DNA of 64,000 bases from Anarhynchus alexandrinus (taxonomy: Eukaryota > Chordata > Aves > Charadriiformes > Charadriidae). The DNA lies in NCBI GenBank assembly GCA_008711295.1, contig VUYV01000332.1, positions 447,423 to 511,422 of the forward strand. The letters are read 5' to 3'. How positions within the stretch are numbered: the stretch's first letter is position 1; every line of letters begins with the position of its first letter. The translations under genes and the position numbers were made by a program. This document shows, in pieces, positions 47,485-59,962 of this stretch. The notes beneath the pieces were generated by a model that saw only the letters and a list, made by a program, of their open reading frames with translations, was not told the DNA's origin and made no database searches.

Positions 47485-50400
47485 CTTGATAAACACAGAA
47501 AAAGAAAAACAAAACCCTGCAGTAGTTAGTAGAACAAAGTATTAATTGTTTTTCATTTGAAATTCTGTGATCACAAGTCTATACCATTTGGCATACAGCT
47601 AACGGTGTAAGTTCCTGGGTTTTGTCATAGGAGCACGAACGCTTTTACCTGAAAAAAATATATAAAGAATAATGAGGTCAAAAGGAATTACTCGCGTCTG
47701 GGACACAGCCAATAGAAAAAGGGGTGGAAAACGTGTTTTGGTGGGAAGAGACAGCGTGAAAAGAGGATAATAAATGTAGTTTGCAACATATTGTGCCATA
47801 TATGGCATAAAAGAAGGTGGCCGTTACAGTTTGGGAACGTGTGTTGGGAGAGTGGGATAATTTGCCAAATAATGTTCTAAAAACTTTCTGACTGTTATAC
47901 AGCTGTTTGAGAAAGTTGAGAAGATGTTAAATAGTAATTTATTGATTAATAATTAACTAAAAATTGATATAATTTGATTCCCATTTGCCAGTGTGGAGAA
48001 CATTAAAAAAGGAATTTCTGTAGGTTCTGGGCTCTTAGGCTCAAATTTTCAAAAGTGTTGTGCCCCTTAAATACATACCAGAGCACCTGGAACGTGGCCA
48101 ATGTTCTGAAATACTGAGTCTACATTAACTCCCAGTTTTGGGTGCTTTATTAACATCCGATGTGTACATAAGATGAAGAATAGTGGCATACAACTGTCTG
48201 AAAACACAGCTAAGTGACTCATTTTCCTCTCTTATTTCCAGTAATTTCAAAAATAAATTTGGCCATCTGTGCATTGACATACAAACTTTGTGAGCCATCC
48301 CTTGAGGGGATGGTTGTAGAATTTTACCTATGCAGTCAGTAGACTCATAATACCCACATTTAGTCTATACATGATGATTATTCTTGGAAACCTTGCCCTT
48401 GACATGCTTAGCTTGTAGGGAAGTGTGTATATATATATATATGTGTGTGTGTGTGTATGACAGTGATGTTTGGATTGGAGTCCTGTTCTCAGTCTAGCCA
48501 CACACACACTCACACACATGCTTTTTTGGACTCTTGATGCACCTCAACCAAGATTTGTCAAGCACACACCACAGTTTTAACACTCAGACATATAATATCA
48601 GATGCATGGCTAATTTCAGTAGTATTCAGTAGATGAAATCTCATACGAAGGTGAGATCAGATCGCTGCGCCTTCATGATTCCTCACCTTTTTTAAAAAAA
48701 AAGGAACAGGAAAAAAAACCCCAAAATTAATTTTCTTTTCTTCCATCGTTGGAAATGTTACTTAACTTTACTTAACAGATACAGAGGTACTACACATTAG
48801 TGAGTTTGGCAACAGCCTGATTCTCTCTAATGTGAATCACCTCACTTACATAAAAGTAAGGGTCCCAAATCCTCCCACTTAACTTGTGTACTTTTCTTCT
48901 AAGACCTGAGAGACAAAGGTGCTGCTGGTTCAAACTCAAGCCAGCAGGTCCAGAAACAACTAGAAACCCTACCCAAAACTGAACGACAGTGTCAAAAATT
49001 AGAGTTCCTAAGGAATTACTCCAACTTTCTAAGAACTAAAGGAGGTTGTTACCTATCCAGCGAATTTCCCTCTTGGCCATGACTCCCTCTACATGCATAA
49101 ATGTCTGTAAATGACCTTTCCAAAAAACATTTATTTTGTTGATTAGAAAAGTATATTGGCACGCTGATCTGATCTTACTTACAAATGCGAGCAGTATTTA
49201 CAATGTAAAGCGTTTTGTAGCAAAAATCAAAAATTGTTGTTCTTATACATGAATTGCAGTCACTTACATGTCTTCTATATCCTTGATTACTTTTTTTTGT
49301 TTGCCCACTCTAATTTTCAGCTGAGGTCTGATGTGGGATTAGTACCCTTAACATACCATCATCACTTTTGAACTGTGGGGACAGAGAAGCCAAAGCTTTA
49401 CTTGTTCCTTTTTTATTCTTTNGGTGGAGGGATAAATCTAGCTTGACTGCATGGTAATAATTCCATCTACCCACTCTTGCATTAAGTGATTATCCCACTG
49501 GAAGTCAGTGATCTGCTTTGAAGTCCTCAGCTTCAAAAGAGTCACCACATGAAGCCTATTCATATAAGCAGGGGTTCCTCTAAATAGAAAAACATCCTCT
49601 GCATCTCACTCTTAATTTTTGCAGTTGATGAAATGCCTTTCAGCATCAATAGGATTTTAAGATTACCATAATTTCTTCTCAGATGCACAACTAGAAGGGC
49701 AAGGGCTTGGAGGCCTGACTTCGGAGGTTGGATTCCCTTTAATAATCAGGATGAAACAATTGGAGGATGATTTTGATTACCTGCTGTCAAAGTATTCCCC
49801 AGATTTCTTCAGTGCAGGAGTGCTCCTGCTATCAAGTCAACACATTTTCCAGACAATGAAATATCAAAGAATATTTTTGCTCATTTGAGAGATAGATTAT
49901 AAACCTGGAGAGAAAAGGCAGAATGGGAAAAATGCCGATTTCATAGGTATAGATATCTTAGCAACCCCTACCAAAGGGTCTGCTCTGCACTCTTGAAGAT
50001 CCTGTGTTTAAATCAGAAAGAAGATTGCACAAAGCTTTTATAAATATATTTAAGCATTCTGCAGCTTGACCTATAAAAAGATACTTGAGGTCACTCATTC
50101 AAAAATGCACTCACAGTAATGTCCATGACTAACACAAATAAAGGCTAATTACATTTATTTTAAGGCAATGCCCCAGATACATACTTAAAGCTGCAGCCTT
50201 GTACTTATGTTCATGGTTGTCCATGAATTATATAATATACTTCTGCATGTAAGCAAGCAAACAGATATATGAAAGCGTTTCTTCACCGTGTTTAATTTTA
50301 TCCAAAGCATCAAATCTTATCTGAGCAAAGGAACAAAGCACTAGAAAGGCCATTTTAGGTCGTCATTTCCATCGCCCCGATACTGCAGGTAACCACATAA

Positions 50401-50520
50401 TAAGACTCACTTTAATCAAACTCCAACATACGTGAATTAACGTTTGTGTACTTTAATTTGACTCATGGTCTTCTAAACTATTTGGGAGGAAGATCTGCAC
50501 GGAATACTGTTCTTCTTCAG
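47485..50520. other. unique DNA with microsatellites, no gene seen
   Basis: An N lies at 49422. A frame entered after TTTCTTCTCAG at 49682 stays open for about 68 codons (including MKQLEDDFDYLLSKYSPDF) but lacks a good donor, so it is not called. Confidence 0.5.
48424..48458. repeat. (TA)n(TG)n microsatellite
   Basis: TA dinucleotides run into TG dinucleotides. A separate CACAC-rich run lies at 48499-48520, complementary to the TG part, so the two could pair across about 40 bases. Confidence 0.92.
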
Positions 50521-50600
50521 TTTTACAAGAAGTTGCACGAAATGGTCCAGTTGCTAGTGATGTCTTCCCTTACTTTGAGGCACGAGCTCATGGAGACCAG
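50521..50600 (+). other. candidate 80-nt exon, plus strand
   Basis: ACTGTTCTTCTTCAG precedes 50521 and ACCAG|GTACAC follows 50600. The frame is open throughout and reads FYKKLHEMVQLLVMSSLTL, then RHELMET plus two bases, a helix-like composition. The frame continues in both directions (50446-50754), so openness alone is weak evidence. GTACAC is a usable but non-consensus donor. A G-quadruplex-type motif begins 14 bases downstream of the donor; G-rich tracts at such positions are known to help donor recognition. No homologue is recognised. Confidence 0.2.
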
Positions 50601-50614
50601 GTACACCTTCCTGT

Positions 50615-50640
50615 GGGGTTCGGGGGGTGGTGGGGTGGGG
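50615..50640 (+). other. G-quadruplex-type motif
   Basis: Four G runs (4, 6, 4 and 4 G) are separated by short loops (TTC, TGGT, T) in 26 bases. This meets the usual G4 pattern with runs of four or more. It is the only such motif I noticed in this AT-rich window. Confidence 0.75.
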
Positions 50641-52968
50641 TGTCAAAAAAAGAGCTCTTTTCCCATGCTTCCTGTTTACCTGTTCTTTCTGTTTAATTTC
50701 CTTTCACTTGCTCTTGGCCTTTCCTCCACAGATCCAGTTTCTCATGGGGTCTGAATTCTCGTCTTCTGATTGGATTCTTTATTATAGTTATTTGTTTTCA
50801 CGTAAATATCTAATGTTTTCTCTAGGCCATATCTTCATAATGTTGCACACAATGGTTTACTTTTTTACAGGGTCTGAGATTGCTGTTTTTCTCTCCCCCC
50901 CTCCCCAAAACCAAGAAGTGTTCCTGAGTGGAAAAGTGGGACAACATCTTCTCCTGTGAGGTGACTTGTTGGTCTCTCATCTTAGTGGAAAGAGGCATAT
51001 GCGAGAGGGTATAAACAAGCTAATTACTGATTCCCACTAATAATTAGTATCTTTAATGCATAAAATTTCCAATTTCTTGCTAAATCAGAAAGATTGAAAA
51101 AAGACTAAAGGAAAGATATCACCAGAGGAGGATGAGAGAAGCAGCTGGACGTCCTGCTGCCTGGTGCAAGTGAGAATACAAGCCCATTTCCCTCAATGCT
51201 TAACCGCCATAGGAGGGATGACGTGATTTTTGAAGTGACGAAGAGCTGGGGAACCTGAGGCAGAACATTATATGGGGATGAATACCAAAAAAGTACGTAG
51301 TAGTTACTGATGGATTGTTCCCAGGTGGTTTGAATTAATAAAACTGTGGTTTGATTAAGCCACATACATTATATCCTGTTCTTTTTTCCTCCTGCCTCCA
51401 GAATGAAAGATTGACTGTATGGGGAAATCCTAACTCTGCTGCTTCCATCCACAGACATAAGTAAGTACAACTTCCCCTAAACAAAGAATCTTTTTTTCCT
51501 TCTCATATGCAGCAAATTTTCAGCCACTGCTGCTCTGCCCCTTTTCTTTACATAGAAGGAGACGGCTTCTTTGACATACTCTTCTCTCTCTCTCATCATT
51601 TGCATCAATGAGCAGGATTTCAGCTTCATATATATATAAACATTTCCTCCCTCGGTGCCGGAAAATGAAAAATTAAATGTGGTGAGAAATAAAGAGTCTA
51701 TGTCTGCGTTAAAAATAGTATGCTACTTGCTCCTGCAATAGATGAACAAAACTGTACATCCAGTTGCAGGTGCAACTGCAGAAGGAAACTTTGGGAGAAG
51801 TGTAAACTGTGTGTGCGCTTTTGGTTGATATATGGATTTGCATATTCTATGTTTGCAGCTTAGACACAAAATTTTTAAAAGTGATCCCAGAAAGATTACG
51901 AGACAAGAAAGAATTTTGACAAGCGCGGCATCTGTGTACAAGCGTGTGTGTATGTATCTATCTATGCATCTATCTATTCCCTATGTAATGCATACTGAAT
52001 ATTTTAAAAGCGTTATGAAAAAGAAACCTGAATTCCTTGAAAGATAGTTGTTTACAAGGGTACCTCGACATCCTGCTTGCTTTGTTGCTCTCTAGGTTGC
52101 ATCACATATCATTTGGTTCTACATGCTTCTTTCTCTTGGTATTTCTTTTTATGCTGTCAGATCCTGCCATGTCCATTCAAATCTAAAATTGTCTGAAACT
52201 ATCTAAGTAACAACAAATCTGCTGTGTGAATAAAATCTTTATGGCGAGCTGCTAGGTTTCCAAGGCACATGCATAATAGAAATTCAGTATCACTTCATTT
52301 GAGTACAGGCACTGCTAGCTGCATATCATGGAGTCCCACAAATTGTCCTATGAAAAGAAAGATTATGACAGAAAGACAGCCCTATGTATAAGAGTCTACG
52401 AAATGTATTCCACAGCCAGCTGTGTGAATCACCTTGGGGAAAAATGCATATGAATGCACATGTATATTAGAGAGGCTTCTAACAATGATCTCATTCTGTA
52501 CCAACTCTGAAATACTTTTAAAAAATATGACAGTTTAGCTGAATTATCTGGAGAAGACATTTGGAAAGGCTGCCTGAACATGAATTGTGTTAATTCCAGA
52601 GCGCTCTGAAACATAGCGGTTTTGGTTAACAGGGGTTCCTGAGAACATCATTTTTTGGCCACAGTTAAAGTGCACTCGCAGACCCTCATTCCTCTTTGGA
52701 TTCTGAGTTTGTAAAGTGTCTCTGAATGGAGCTGAAAATGCTGAAGCATACTAAATGTTGATATTACATAAAAATATGCCACAAATGAATGAAATGAGAC
52801 CCCGTCTGTTTGTCTAAGCTGGGCTTTGGTTGACAGGGAGGCTTAGCATATCTTTGGAGAATGTGAGTATAATTTGCAAAGTGTCATGAAATCCAAAATC
52901 AAATAAATTAAATAAAGTTCAATATTTATATAAAGATTGCATAATTTATTTCTTCCTATTCTAACTTA
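50641..52968. other. unique DNA, no gene seen
   Basis: The remaining open frames are short or run through the G-rich tract. A TATC repeat lies at 51951-51979. Confidence 0.5.
51951..51979. repeat. (TATC)n imperfect microsatellite
   Basis: TATGTATCTATCTATGCATC is followed by TATCTAT, an interrupted tetranucleotide repeat. Confidence 0.8.
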
Positions 52969-53020
52969 TAGAATCATAGAATGGTTTAGGTTGGAAAGGA
53001 CCTTGAAGATCATCGAGTTT
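52969..53020 (-). mobile_element. CR1 3'-end fragment, 51 bp
   Basis: TATAGAATCATAGAATGGTT then GGTTGGAAAGGACCTTGAAG and ATCATCGAG form a nearly perfect CR1 3' end on the minus strand. It breaks off after only about 50 bases into TTTTTTAATAG. It is a very early 5' truncation of a copy with little decay. Confidence 0.93.
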
Positions 53021-55424
53021 TTTAATAGAATACAGAAAATAAGCTAAACTCCAGTAGTCCTCCATAATAATCATATCAACTGCTTATAGTGTCTTTATGT
53101 GTACCCATGAAGACAAATAAAAGCAGGACTGCATTGCAAGTAGACACAACCATGTTCTGTTAATATACTTAATATATTAATTAGTAGCAGGGGGAAATGT
53201 GGCAGCACATACTTTACCATGGGCTGCATGAGCCTACTGCAGACCTCAGATGTGCTTTTGCATCCCTGATCCATTCTGAAATCCATGTTACCCCATCCTC
53301 TCTGCTGTTGACTACGTATGTACAACTAGTATGAGAACACCTGATATACTTGGACCTTTTTTTTTTGGTGCACTGGTAAAATGCAAGTCCACTTATTTCT
53401 ATATAATACTCAATTATAATATGTGCAGTTATACATTCTCCACGTATCATATTCATATATTGGTGTATACATATTTACTTAGCAGTGTCTAAATATCAAG
53501 CAGAATACCTCACTGTAAAATTCACCAAAGATGAGGCATAACTCTATAAATTAAATCTTAAATGTAAGTGAAAAAAGAAGAAAATTAAGATTTTACACCA
53601 TCATTGCTACTGAAATGCTTTTGGTTTAAGATATTGGGACTTTCTTTGTACTTTCTCCCATAACTGAAAATTGTCAAAAATGAGCATACTCAATATTATT
53701 ATTATTCCAGAAGTTCAGTTTTGACAAACAGACAATAAACATGCATTGCACATAAAACCAGTTGAAATAGATGCTGCCCCTGCAATGAACTGTGTATTTG
53801 TAACCCTGCTCCTCCCCAGGAGATTAAATGTAGCCTAATTACATTCGAAGATCTTAATGATAGCAAGGAAAAGACAAATAGTTTTAAAAATCTGAAGTAG
53901 AAGGAGCACGTTAATAAAGTATCAATATATCCTTGAAGAGCTGACTGAAGACTGATCTGATGTGACTTTCCTGAAGAATAAAACTTTCTGAGCCAGGTGG
54001 CCTCAAGCAGAAATCGCGAGGAAAAAGCAAACAACATTTTCGAATTTGTGGAGGGACGGCTGGGGCTGTAGAGCGGGCAATTTCACTGCGGAGAGCTCAT
54101 TCTGTTCTGTAACATTTGGTTTCAAAGACTTGAAAATCTTGAAATGTTTTTTTAAATTCATCCAGGAAGGCAACACTGCAATTTTGGAAAATAACTTACT
54201 GAAGTTGTTTTGTTTTGTTTTTTTTTTTTTTAATTTTGATTTTGGTTTTTTTTTCTGGTACAACTGGACCTTTGTTAAGGGTGAAATCTTGCTACACTTT
54301 GAGAGAGTAAAAGATTGTTGAGTTCACCCCTGTGGTGAAGGCAGAAAAACACCCAACGTTTTGTACAGAAGCAGAGTCATTAGTCCAGGTGATTACCGAG
54401 GCCTGGTTCAACTTCCTGCTGAATTCAAAACAACGAGAGCACCTCACAAAACCACAAAACCGGCCCATGTTCTTAAGTGCACAAATACAGATTTAATAGC
54501 CTTCCTTTAACTACCCAGTTTAAAAATGAGCCAGTGATCTTACAATCTAATAAAACGTAATCATGCTTTATTCAAAATTCAAAATTCTAAGTGATATTTT
54601 TTTCCTTTAAGCAAGATTTCAAGTGCTTGAGAACAATATTACTGGTCTAACAGAATTTGATTAATGGCAGGAACTTAAACCAGAATTACTTCAAGTGCCC
54701 CTTTAAAGGTGAAGAGAATTCCTTCAAAGATTTTTTTTTTTTTCTTTTTCTTTGGATGTTTCCAGTTTTATCCCCTTCCTTCATCAGTCTGGAGCCATAT
54801 AAATTGTGGAGGGCTCTGCGAGGCTGGGGATCTAGCATCGCCTTCCAGTTCCCTTTCAGGCAGACTGAACTCGACCCTTGTGCTGAGGTTCACTAGCCCC
54901 TGTTTTGAAGACTGAAGAGGAGTGTATTTGGTGCTGAGACTTTGTGCCTTTTCCTTGCACGGTAAAAAATCTTCATCCATAAACAGCTCAGTTGTCAGTA
55001 AAAGAACTCACTTTAGCAAAACAAACAGGATTTCGCTCCTTTATTTCTGGGAATTCTTATTCTTAAGCACTACTTAAAATTCCCTGCGATAGAGAAAAAT
55101 CCTATTCAATAGCCTATTTATAACTTTGTATTAGATACATTTATTTGTTTTAAAACAACAAGTTAGGCAGAAATAACTTTGGTAAAATGGTTGTCTTTCT
55201 GCATTTTGTATTACTAGGGTTTTTTTGGCAGGATTGTTGTAGGAAAGTCAGATAAGGGATCATTCTCCTAGAGCAGAGCAAATGATAGTAGCCCTCCTCA
55301 GGTCAGTCCTGCCTCTTGAGGTATGGAGTTCATTATATACTTTTAGAAAGCACTGCTCTCTGTGTTTTGCAGACCTGGGGTTTTGGTATTCTTCTTAACC
55401 CTCTGAAAACAACTATTGTACTGA
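53021..55424. other. unique AT-rich DNA, no gene seen
   Basis: T-rich runs occur at about 54218-54232 and 54730-54743. The frames here (for example 53702-54037 minus, 111 codons) have no recognisable domain. Confidence 0.5.
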
Positions 55425-55998
55425 GACAGGTCAAGGGAGGTGATTCTACCCCTTTACTCAGCTCTGGTGAGACACCACCTGCAGCAAGTACTGCCTCCAG
55501 CTCTGGAGGTCCCAACATAAGAGGGACATGGACCTGTTGGATCAAGTCCAGAGGAGGCGATGAAGATGATCAGATGGCTGGGGCACCTCTGCTGTGAGGA
55601 CATGCTGAGAGAGTTGAGGTTGTTCAGCCTGGAGAAGAGGAGGCTCCAAGGAGACCTCAGGGACCCTTCCAGTCCCTAAAGGGGCTCCAGGAAAGCTGGG
55701 GAGGGAGTCTTGGTCAGGGAGGGGAGTGACGGGACAAGGTGTAATCATTTTAAACAGAAAGTGGGGAGATTTAGATGAAATATTAGGAAGAAATTGTTTC
55801 TTGTGAGGGTGGTGAGCCCTTGGCGCAGGTTGCCCAGAGAAGCTGTGGCTGCCCCATCCCTGGAGGTGTTCAAGGCCAGGTTGGACGGGGCTTGGAGCAA
55901 CCTGGGCTGGTGGGAGGTGTCCCTGTCCATGGCAGTGGGGTTGGAACTGGATGATCTTTAATGTCCCTTCCAACCCAAACCATTCTGTGATTCTATGA
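55425..55998 (+). mobile_element. CR1 retrotransposon, 5'-truncated, about 570 bp
   Basis: The copy starts near GACAGGTCAAGGGAGGTGAT and ends at the canonical CCATTCTGTGATTCTATGA. It has the same subfamily layout as the 34.6-kb copy but about one difference in ten in the shared region. It is therefore a useful outgroup for the gene-conversion finding. The open frames on both strands inside it are CR1 remnants or shadows. Confidence 0.96.
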
Positions 55999-58900
55999 CA
56001 GCTCTGTTCTTTGTATTTGCTTATTTTTTATCCGTATCATGAGACAATATATTTTAGCTTGTAGTATCTAAAAGGTATGATAGTTCATCCTGGTGCTTAA
56101 CAGATATCCTTGACAGTACCTAGCTTACATCTGTGCCCCTCATGGTTCATAAGGTGTCACTCACCTGCCAGCCAGCATGGGTAGACCTCTTGAATTCCCT
56201 GACCATGCACCACCACCATCTCCCTCTCTCATGATGTCCCACTGGCAAAAGCACTGCCTGGAGTTGTTGAGGACATTCAACATCTCCAAAGTGCTTTGCC
56301 CAAGACTTTAGAGGAGCACTTCCTTGTAGAGGACCTACAGCATTGCAAAGAAAGACAGGTGCCTGCACTTGTTTTTCAGAATTGCTGTCTTGTCACAGGT
56401 ATCCTCTCAACACTTTTACATAATGGCCTTTTATATAGGGTACCTGTGAGGTTGTCATTATGTTGATGGACATCATATAAGGCAAGTGGAAATGTGAAGT
56501 TTTGCTATTAAAATGCAGAATGAAGATGTCTATGGTACAACTGCAGAGGTGATATAAGGACTCTGAGAATCTGGTTCCATATATCACTTGATTGCATTAG
56601 GTGAGAAATGTCTGTAGCACTTACGCTTGAGAAATTATGCATCCAGAGATGAATGAATACTGCTAGAAATTAAAACAGGAGGAATTTATGAAATAATTCA
56701 CTTTTGAATAGAGTTTTACAGCAAAAAATCTATGAAAAGAAAAAAATCATAGGCACTGAACATTTCACATAGATATTGAAACGTATAATCTTGTCTTTCT
56801 TGTTATTTAATTTTTTAGGAAAAATTGGAAATAACTCGGTTATTGGACTATTACAGGACTGATGCAAGAGGAGAACTGGGAGGCATACTTGTAAAACACA
56901 TTTTGAAATATATATAAATTGATTTTTATTTTAAATAGCATTGATTTTTAGAGACAAATGTTGCCCAAAAGAAAATACAAAATATTGTGCAACTAATTGA
57001 CATATATCTTAATTTTAATTTGGGAATAACCTTTTTAAGTATAAACTATGGATCAAAAATTATTTCAAGTACAATCGGGAGTAACTTTTTTGAAATGGTT
57101 GTTTGTAGAAAATAATGAAGTATACTCACATGTATTTTTGAAGAAAATAAATTCCTGTCAAAATTCTTGTGCTTATTCTCATCTTGAGGACTTTTTAGAA
57201 AGAACTGGCAAGATTATTTCTCTGGACATCTTTGGAATTTACTGGTATATAAAGGTGGGGGAGGTGACTTTCTGTTAATTGAGTCATTCAAATGATGACA
57301 AAACTCAAAAGTATATTCATTAAAAAATACTCAACTGACAAGAGATTTAATGCTCAGTGGGGACAAATGGTTTAATGTATTTAAAGAATTTTAGAGACTG
57401 ATCTTGTGAAGGCTTACCGTTGTGAGTAGCTCTACCGAAGTAAATTGTACTATATAGTTTTACATTTAAAGACCTGTGTAAGAGTGCAGTGGAATTACTG
57501 AAGTTGTTTAAATTAATCTACAGCTAAAGTATTCAGCAGCATCCGGATCTGGGACTATATTTTAGTTTGAAAATCACTGCGTGTGCATATTATTATGAGT
57601 AGAACTTTGTGATATTTGGCTGTACACTGTGTCTGAGCTCAGTAATGTGCATATCTGAAATAACATACACAGAATGTAAGTCTGCTGTGGTTATCCCTAT
57701 GCCAGTGGAATCAAAAGATACCTGCAATATATTCATTATAAACTTACTGTGGTATCTTGAGTTTATCTGAAACTCATTGTAAAAAAAATAAATAAAGTCT
57801 GATGAACTGATAAACAAATACACTTAACCATTTCTGAAAATGAAATATTCATTTAAAACCTTAATCTTTGTTGGTTTGAGTGCAAATTCTTACTGTCTTT
57901 AGTAAGTAATATTTTATTACAATATCTTCGGCAGTGGAATCTAGATTTTTTGTATGTGGAATACTGTTTCCTATCTCAGAAGTTCAACAGAGGTTCAAAA
58001 TCAGTATTGCTATAAACAGGTGCAAATTTAAAGTCTAGAGACTTATGTTTAGAGCATGAGATTGGTTCATTTTTATGTGCTTGCATACCATAGCGTCACC
58101 CGTTATCTACCTTGAATTTTTGGTTTAGAATCTCTTGAGATCTCAAAGCTAATTCAGTAAAAACAGGAGATTTTTTTGCTTGGTTTCCACACAGAGGCAG
58201 ATCTGCTCAGAGCAGTGGCTGGTGATGCTGAAAAGGGTTCTTTGAACCTGGTGAACTCTTTGATAAGCCCATCTGAGTTTCGAGTTTCTAATCCACCACT
58301 CACATGATTGGGTGACTCCCAGTTTTGTTGCACGAAATTCTCAGACTCTCCATCTTTGATTTTCTCATTAAATTTTTATTAGAAATTTTTGTGTAAACAA
58401 AAAATACTTATGAATTAGGCATGGCCTAAATTCTTAGCTTCTTTTATGTTTATGCTTCTCACAATTTTGACATACAGTGGGTATACTCACAAGAGGATTT
58501 GGACTAAGAAGCGTTATACTGCAGTACCATAAGAAAGAAAGAGAAGGGTTTTATAAAAATAATTTTAACATTCATATATTTCTTGTCTTGCAAGTTTTGA
58601 ATGCTTATCTTGTAATGGCATATCAAGTATAACTTAAAATAGACAATTAAATGGTCATTTAGGATTAGCTATTATGATTGTGCATACACATATAGTAACT
58701 TTTGAAGTCTGTAATACATTTTACAACAATATCGTGTATATTGTGTATTGCTCTTCTGCTCTTCTATGAAGGACAGAGTGGGGAAATAATTTCACACTGC
58801 ATATAATGCATTGGATATGAAGGAAACTTGAAAATTATTTAGTTACAGATTTCTCTGACCAGGCTTGCAAAATGGCATATATTATGTTAATGGGCAAGAA

Positions 58901-59148
58901 TTTGAAAATGAGCTTGAATATTAAACACAGTAAGTTTGGGTTCTGACATGAATGCAGGCGTAGTCGGTGTATAGCATGGAAAATAGGTTCTTTTTTAACC
59001 CTTTCAGGTCTCTTACAGAGTAAGATATTGTCTATGTCAAAATATACATAATTATAAGTGAAATATCAGACGACCATCTGTATTGCTATTACAGTCTAGT
59101 CCCTGTCATATCAAATCCCACAGCTCACCCTGTGTTCCTCCACATCAG
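55999..59148. other. AT-rich unique DNA with one exon-like island
   Basis: Nothing recognisable is seen apart from the candidate exon at 56819-56890. Confidence 0.5.
56819..56890 (+). other. candidate 72-nt exon, plus strand
   Basis: TTATTTAATTTTTTAG precedes 56819 and CTT|GTAAAA follows 56890. The 72 nt are exactly 24 codons in phase 0 and read EKLEITRLLDYYRTDARGE, then LGGIL. The two other frames stop inside. The composition is protein-like (charged, amphipathic) and differs from the AT-rich flanks. The donor GTAAAA is acceptable, not strong. No family is recognised. Confidence 0.22.
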
Positions 59149-59291
59149 TGCATTTCTAAGTCAGTCGTGTTGTGCTCCGTTGGCTAAAATAAGCCCAAGC
59201 GCTGCAGACTTTACGGCTAACAATCCTACGAGACGAGCTGCCGCTGCCTTCGCCGCAGCCCCGCGCATCCTTCAGGAAGGGCGCAGAAACG
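59149..59291 (+). other. candidate 143-nt exon in a CpG-containing island, plus strand
   Basis: CCTGTGTTCCTCCACATCAG precedes 59149 and AAACG|GTGAGC follows 59291; both are good splice-site matches. One frame is open across the interval and reads AFLSQSCCAPLAKISPSAA, TANNPTRRAAAAFAAAPR and ILQEGRRN. It would need two bases from an upstream exon. The 3' half is GC-rich with many CpG, unlike the surrounding DNA. It could be a lncRNA exon or a small promoter-proximal island. The alanine/arginine-rich peptide may merely reflect GC content. Confidence 0.25.
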
Positions 59292-59639
59292 GTGAGCACC
59301 GCTCTCTGGAAATCGGCCACAGGAGTCACGTATGGTTCACTGGTGATTGCTCCGTTTGTGGTGGAGGCATCTATCACAGCTGTAATCATGACGGAGACAT
59401 GAAAGAATAACAAGCACGTTATGTACTCTCATCTTTGGTACGTCAGATGTGTCATCGGCTTTTGGCCAGTTTTTAAGCAGTTTCTGAACTGTATAATAGG
59501 GGCAGACACATGCTGAGCCATTTTATTTGGCTTCAGCCAAGAGCAATTACAATTACATGAAATGAATAGGGCTGTAGTCTTCCTCAAGGGCTGAGGAGGT
59601 CACCCTGAGAAGTCACACTGGATGTTGCACAAGGAGAGC
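59292..59639. other. unique DNA, no gene seen
   Basis: This is moderately GC-rich flank of the candidate exon. No feature is recognised. Confidence 0.5.
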
Positions 59640-59775
59640 ACTATGCTCCCCATCCTTGGAGGTACTCCCAACCAGACTGGATGGGGCCCTGAGCAACCAA
59701 CCCCGTGTGTCTTTGGAGCTGGCACTGATTCGAACAGGAATTAGTCCAGATGACCCCCAGGGACCCCTTGCAAAT
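59640..59775 (+). mobile_element. decayed CR1 3' fragment
   Basis: CCCCATCCTTGGAGGTACTC, CAGACTGGATGGGGCCCTGA and GCAACC follow the CR1 3' segment (CCATCCCTGGAGGTGTTCAA ... GGTTGGACGGGGCTTGGAGC). It then degrades through AGTCCAGATGACCCCCAGGG. It lies on the plus strand and lacks the ATTCTATGA terminus. Confidence 0.75.
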
Positions 59776-59962
59776 GAAATTACTGCTTGCTTCCGTGACT
59801 GTGAGCACCACTGGGTATGTCCATACTTGTGCCTTTAGGAACCACCATGTGCAGAGCGCAGAAGTGACAGGGACCATATTACCTCGACGCACCACTTTGT
59901 TTCCCATTTTTTCCTGTAGAGTGCTAGTGAGCTATCACCAAACCTTTCATGTAGAGCACGTC

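Noticed and set aside
49683..49889. 68-codon open frame after a TTTCTTCTCAG acceptor, reading MKQLEDDFDYLLSKYSPDF
   Set aside because: No usable donor, and the frame runs on to a stop. It could be a terminal exon, but the evidence is weaker than for the islands listed.
55542..55973. 143-codon minus-strand ORF
   Set aside because: Antisense of the CR1 at 55425-55998. Similar proline/histidine-rich frames appear in every copy of this CR1 type (31746-31952, 35419-35625).
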